Under the pieces are notes generated by a model that ran no database searches, was not told the DNA's origin, and was given only the letters and a program-made list of their open reading frames with translations. The translations under genes were made by a program, and so were the position numbers. A stretch of DNA of 64,000 nt, from assembly GCA_964577275.1 (NCBI GenBank), contig CAZNYR010000005.1:1-64000 (forward strand). Direction: 5' to 3'. This stretch comes from UBA2561 sp964577275 (lineage in GTDB: Bacteria; Bacteroidota; Bacteroidia; Cytophagales; Thermoflexibacteraceae). The stretch's first letter is position 1. Each line of letters begins with the position of its first letter. Positions 60,333 to 64,000 of this stretch are shown one piece after another.

Positions 60333-61967
60333 TTATTTTTGAATTTTCCTACGGACAAATGCTGAAAAAAATAACGCCACCGCCACAAAACCGCCCAATC
60401 TTCCCAGATAGTCGCCGTGTGCAGTATAAAACGTAACTTGCTCATTTAGAGTTACTTTGGATAGAAGTGCGGTGGTTTTTTTGTAATCGGAATATTTCAA
60501 AATATCGCCTCGTTGATTGATAAATCCCGAAATGCCTGTATTTGCCGAGCGCGCCACACTCCGCCGTGTTTCGACCGCCCGAAGCCTCGCAAAATGAAAA
60601 TGCTGACGATGCCCCGCCGTATCGCCCCACCAATCATCATTGGTCAGAATCGTAATCAAATTTGCGCCTGCCAAAATATAATCGCCCACAAATTCGCCAT
60701 AAACCGATTCATAACAAATCACAGGCGCAACCGATAACGTATCCGAACATCGGAACGCCACTCGGTCGGCTTGCGTCCCCAAACTACCTACCATACCGCC
60801 CAGATTCAACATTAAGCCACTATCCAACATCCTAAAAAGCCAACCAAAAGGGTTTGTTTCGACACCAATCACCAATTTAGATTTGTGATAAAAATCGGAA
60901 TGTAATTGATGGTCAATAAACAAGGCAGCATTAAAATTATCATAAAAAACGCCAGAATACGAACGAAAAGTACTTGATTTTTTTTTTGCATCGGCTTCAT
61001 TTTGGTAACGAGTACGGGAATTTACGCCCGCCAAAATCGCCGTTTTGGGATGTTTTTCAATAAAGGCTTTGGAAGTACCAAAGGCGAAATTTTTATGAAT
61101 TTCAGGTTCTTCGATGATTTGGTGCATCGAAGTTTCGGGCATCAATACAAGATGTGTCGTATCGGTAATTTTTTCATCTGCCAAACGGAACATTCGCCCC
61201 ACTTGTTCGCCATAATTAAGGGGGTTCAGATTGTCCTCTCCTGTGCGTGCATTGTACGAATATTTTTCGGTATAAGTGTCGATATTTGGCTGAATAACAA
61301 GGACTTCCGCTGTTTTTCCTTTTTCTTCAAAGGTGTGATAAATGCCCAAAGAAATCAGTACGGGCATCCAAAAAACGAGCGCACTCCCAGCCCATGTATA
61401 ACCGTAAAAAATGGCATAAAAAATCAACATATTAACCGCCAAAACCCAAATTGTACCGCCCATAATTCCCGTATATTCGTACCATTGCACCAATTCAGGC
61501 ACAAAAGCAAATACATTTCCGACCTGTAACCAAGGATGCGATAAAAACCAGTTAAAGTGCAGATACTCAAAGAGTAAGTAAAAGCCCACGAACGGCAAAT
61601 ACCCGAATTTATCATCCGACATTCGTTTTGTCCAATGAAAAAACAAAAAAGGCAAGGTTTGCAATGCCGAATTTGCCAGCCATGCCGCCACCGAAGCGGG
61701 TTTTGAAGCATTCCAAAGCCACCACGTTACGCCTATGTTCCACAAAAAAAATGTTAGCCAAAGTCCAAAAAATAACGTCCGATATCCATAGCGAGGGCGA
61801 TGTTCATAGATATAATTTTCAAACGCCAAAAGAGGGATAAACCCTATGAAAATCAGCAAGATAAAAGGCATATACCACGACAGGGAAAGTAAGATTCCGC
61901 TCGTCAAAGAAAGCCCGAACAAATAATAAGGATGCGCTTGGAGGCGTTGCAAAAATTCTGTATTCAT
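60333..61967 (-). CDS. lnt: Apolipoprotein N-acyltransferase
   Basis: 544 residues. An N-terminal membrane region has about six hydrophobic helices (for example LILIFIGFIPLLAFE and LFFGLWLTFFLWNIGVTWWL). The C-terminal half is a nitrilase-type CN-hydrolase domain with the Glu-Lys-Cys triad: LMPETSMH, then a Lys in HPKTAILAG-like sequence, then Cys in VICYESVYGEF. Lnt transfers an acyl chain from phospholipid to the amino-terminal Cys of lipoproteins in the inner membrane. It would process lipoproteins such as the ones encoded in this window. Downstream is a hairpin. Confidence 0.93.
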   Translation of the reverse strand: MNTEFLQRLQAHPYYLFGLSLTSGILLSLSWYMPFILLIFIGFIPLLAFENYIYEHRPRYGYRTLFFGLWLTFFLWNIGVTWWLWNASKPASVAAWLANSALQTLPFLFFHWTKRMSDDKFGYLPFVGFYLLFEYLHFNWFLSHPWLQVGNVFAFVPELVQWYEYTGIMGGTIWVLAVNMLIFYAIFYGYTWAGSALVFWMPVLISLGIYHTFEEKGKTAEVLVIQPNIDTYTEKYSYNARTGEDNLNPLNYGEQVGRMFRLADEKITDTTHLVLMPETSMHQIIEEPEIHKNFAFGTSKAFIEKHPKTAILAGVNSRTRYQNEADAKKKSSTFRSYSGVFYDNFNAALFIDHQLHSDFYHKSKLVIGVETNPFGWLFRMLDSGLMLNLGGMVGSLGTQADRVAFRCSDTLSVAPVICYESVYGEFVGDYILAGANLITILTNDDWWGDTAGHRQHFHFARLRAVETRRSVARSANTGISGFINQRGDILKYSDYKKTTALLSKVTLNEQVTFYTAHGDYLGRLGGFVAVALFFSAFVRRKIQK

Positions 61968-62070
61968 AAGGAATAATTTTCGATTGGTTTTCGGACAAAT
62001 TTAGAAATAATCCGACTTGAGATAGCTAAACTTACGTTAAAATTTTACAAAAAAAAGCCTGCTTTTTGGC

Positions 62071-62529
62071 TTAAAAAATCTCAAAAATTTCATACTTCTG
62101 TTGATTAAAAACAAAGCCCTCGCCCACTTTTCGTTCATGGAGTTGTCGCCCCAACGGAGTAGCTAACGAAATGGCAAAATAGGTCTGATTTTCATGCGTT
62201 AGTTTTCCCAAACTTACCGCCACCAAAAACGCTCCTTGATTCGTCAAAACTAAACTCCCAAGTTGCACATAATCAGTCCTTTGCGAAGGATTTATTTGTT
62301 TTAAAATCTGATGCAATTTCAGCACTTGGGCAAGTTGCTGGGCGTTTTTATCTCGCTCAATTTGCATCATTGCTCGCCCCGTTTCGTATTTATCGCCTGC
62401 GCTACTTTTGCCCTCTTGGTTGGCGGCAGCTTGCGCTTCATTCATCGCATTTTTGGCGTTCTGGATACGCTCCTGTACGGCAGAAAGGCAATGAAGATGT
62501 AAGGCTTTTTTTATTTCTAAATAATTCAT
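62071..62529 (-). CDS. GreA/GreB-like C-terminal domain protein
   Basis: 152 residues from the ATG at 62529 (MNYLEIKKALH). The N-terminal half is a helical coiled coil (CLSAVQERIQNAKNAMNEAQ, then KSSAGDKYETGRAMMQIERD). The C-terminal half is a small beta-barrel with VQLGSLVLTNQGAFLVAVSL and FAISLATPLGRQLHER, the layout of the GreA/GreB C-terminal domain. Similar proteins in Flavobacteriia are mislabelled 3-oxoacyl-ACP synthase. GAP.G..LHERKVGE agrees with the Gre pattern of a small basic loop. The acidic tip residues of active Gre proteins are not obvious. It follows the DUF389 gene by about 50 nt. Confidence 0.75.
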   Translation of the reverse strand: MNYLEIKKALHLHCLSAVQERIQNAKNAMNEAQAAANQEGKSSAGDKYETGRAMMQIERDKNAQQLAQVLKLHQILKQINPSQRTDYVQLGSLVLTNQGAFLVAVSLGKLTHENQTYFAISLATPLGRQLHERKVGEGFVFNQQKYEIFEIF

Positions 62530-62580
62530 TTTCAATAGCTTACGGATTATTTATGTACTATTTTTCGGACAATTATTCCG

Positions 62581-64000
62581 TTATTTTGGATAATTTACGA
62601 CATAAACCGTATCAGCCCGCAATTTTACGCGAAGATATGAACCGATGCGTTTCTGAATTTCGGGGACTTTATAGCGACTAATTTCGGATTTCCACGCAAC
62701 AATCGCCGCATAACTAAGTTGATTGGTGCTATCAAAGTTGGTTAAAGTGGTTTTTCCGACCGCAAATTTTTCGAGTTCGGGATACAGTGCTTTGATTTCT
62801 TCTTTAATCTGGGCAAATGGAATGCTATCGGCGGTCAGTAGGTTAATTTCTCGGCGCAAAGAATCCAATTCGGAATCCTTATGGCGCAAGGTTTTATAAC
62901 TTACATTTTCGATTTCATCGACTCTATCTTTGAGTTTGGCTAATCGGTTTTGGATTTTGGCACGCTCCTCATCGGGCTTTACTTGCGAAGAGTTCAGGGA
63001 AATTTTGGTGGCTTCGGGCGCAATAAATTTTAACATCCACCAACCATTATCCAGCCCATCAACTAATTTGGTTTCCAATCTCTTAACCGAATCAGGCGAA
63101 ATATACGACCCAAAATAATACACCCGCAAAGTCGCCAAACTATCGGCAATACCGCGGTGTTCCCACTCCCAAGTCGTACCTTTTTCTACATCCCGATGGA
63201 TATTTTCGGCGATAAATTCTTTGACCACAGAATATTCGCGCGTTTCCCACAATTTTTTGACCATAAAAATAATACTCGGAAATAGCAAAATTCCCATAAA
63301 AAATAAAATTACGGCTCGATTTTTACGGTAAACCGATTTATTTTTGACCGTTTCCATATTAATCTGTGGAAATTTGAGCCAACGCACAATCAAATAAGTG
63401 GAAGTACTTATCAATAAGGCATTAATTCCGAATAGATAAAATGCGCCGCCGAATACTTCCCATCGTCCCGTTGCCAGCCCAAAACCTGACGTACAAAGTG
63501 GCGGCATCAAAGCCGTTGCAATCGCCACGCCCGGAATCGGGTTGGATTTTTCGGTGCGTGAACCTGCAATAATGCCCGCCAGCCCGCCAAAAAATGCCAC
63601 GCCCGCATCCAACAAAGTCGGTTCGGTGCGTCCCTGCATTTCGGGGGTATATTCGCCGAAAGGCGTTATGTGAAAATATAACCAACTGACAAACAGGCTC
63701 AAACCAATGGCAATGCCAAAATTTTTAGCCGATTTGATTAAGTATTCTCGGTCATTAATGCCCATACACAAGCCTAAACCCAAAATCGGCGACATCAAAG
63801 GCGAAATCAGCATCGCCCCAATAATGACGGCTGGCGAATTAATATCCAAACCAATGCAGGCAATAATCGAAGAACAAATCAGCATCCAAAGATTTGAACC
63901 TTCCAAAACAACGCCCCCCCGAATGCTCAGAATAGTCCCTTCGATGTCCGTATCATCAGCTAAATGCGTAATTTTGAAGAAAAAATGTTTCAAAAAATTC
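62581..64000 (-). CDS. DUF389 membrane protein, 5' end outside window
   Basis: At least 473 codons, open at the right edge: the frame continues beyond a TTG at 63993 without a stop, so the true start lies outside the window. The hydrophobic N-terminal half carries DUF389 (TIGR00341-like) motifs: INSPAVIIGAMLISPLMSPI, GLGLCMGINDREYLIKS and GVAIATALMPPLCTSGFGLA. Eight or so membrane helices are likely. The C-terminal half (about residues 230-470) is a soluble periplasmic part with a coiled coil (LAKLKDRVDEIENVSYKTLR). Function unknown. The GreA-like gene follows on the same strand. Confidence 0.9.
   Translation of the reverse strand, partial: NFLKHFFFKITHLADDTDIEGTILSIRGGVVLEGSNLWMLICSSIIACIGLDINSPAVIIGAMLISPLMSPILGLGLCMGINDREYLIKSAKNFGIAIGLSLFVSWLYFHITPFGEYTPEMQGRTEPTLLDAGVAFFGGLAGIIAGSRTEKSNPIPGVAIATALMPPLCTSGFGLATGRWEVFGGAFYLFGINALLISTSTYLIVRWLKFPQINMETVKNKSVYRKNRAVILFFMGILLFPSIIFMVKKLWETREYSVVKEFIAENIHRDVEKGTTWEWEHRGIADSLATLRVYYFGSYISPDSVKRLETKLVDGLDNGWWMLKFIAPEATKISLNSSQVKPDEERAKIQNRLAKLKDRVDEIENVSYKTLRHKDSELDSLRREINLLTADSIPFAQIKEEIKALYPELEKFAVGKTTLTNFDSTNQLSYAAIVAWKSEISRYKVPEIQKRIGSYLRVKLRADTVYVVNYPK

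Noticed and set aside
60254..60436. 60-codon plus-strand frame next to lnt
   Set aside because: Partly antisense to lnt and carries the terminator hairpin; no protein-like pattern.
1..64000. CRISPR array, insertion sequence, prophage or rRNA operon
   Set aside because: No regular spaced repeats, transposase motifs, phage structural genes or rRNA sequence were seen on either strand.

Overview
The window is a gene-dense, AT-rich stretch of a Bacteroidota chromosome, most likely Cytophagales or a close relative. The lineage call rests on the gliding lipoprotein GldB, two GLPGLI-family proteins, CarboxypepD_reg/TonB outer-membrane receptors, a DUF3822 protein beside coaD, WG repeats, SpoIIE-type phosphatases fused to PAS/GAF or TPR modules, and several promoters of the Bacteroidota type (TTG, about 20 nt, TAnnTTTG). 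I see no rRNA, tRNA, CRISPR array, insertion sequence or prophage. Two 10-N assembly gaps interrupt otherwise normal genes (16041-16050 and 44818-44827).

Layout. 0-3.6 kb: an unrecognised minus-strand protein running off the left edge behind a lipoprotein made of two near-identical domains, an SRPBCC protein, a STAS-like protein and tadA. 3.7-9.2 kb: a TonB-type receptor, gldB, an SDR without the catalytic Tyr, a flavin reductase and purS. 9.2-14.8 kb: an MsbA-like ABC exporter, a CoA-transferase A subunit without its B partner, a sterol desaturase-like protein, a 46-residue DUF2256 protein and a secreted four-repeat protein. 15-26 kb: a subtilase (gapped), a TraB/GumN protein, a lone PfaD enoyl reductase, a quinone oxidoreductase, a large hybrid histidine kinase, a degenerate LigB/DODA-like protein and a Pif1/RecD-like helicase. 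26-38.9 kb: a GAF/PAS-SpoIIE phosphatase, coaD-DUF3822, a putative lipoprotein, a giant WG-repeat protein, and a DUF3179 lipoprotein that looks circularly permuted, with an overlapping outer-membrane protein gene. 39-48.6 kb: a SurA-like PPIase, a coiled-coil membrane protein, a secreted two-domain protein, PspC, hemW, a SulP transporter and an M1 peptidase. 48.7-54.8 kb: a TPR-SpoIIE phosphatase, two tandem TerB/SPOR-like membrane proteins and a PD40-OmpA protein. 54.9-59.9 kb: an outer-membrane receptor preceded by two copies of a [small four-Cys secreted protein + GLPGLI protein] module. 60.3-64 kb: lnt, a GreA-like protein and a DUF389 membrane protein.

The best candidate for an undescribed system is the 54.9-59.9 kb locus. 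Two precursors share an almost identical signal peptide but have divergent mature parts that keep four cysteines. Each is followed by its own GLPGLI protein, and one outer-membrane receptor ends the series. A 49-bp exact direct repeat marks the duplication joints. The second is the permuted DUF3179 protein, which keeps a frameshifted remnant of the domain copy lost from its 3' end. Most genes are short operons separated by clear hairpin terminators, and several starts were moved inward to ATG codons that give proper signal peptides.
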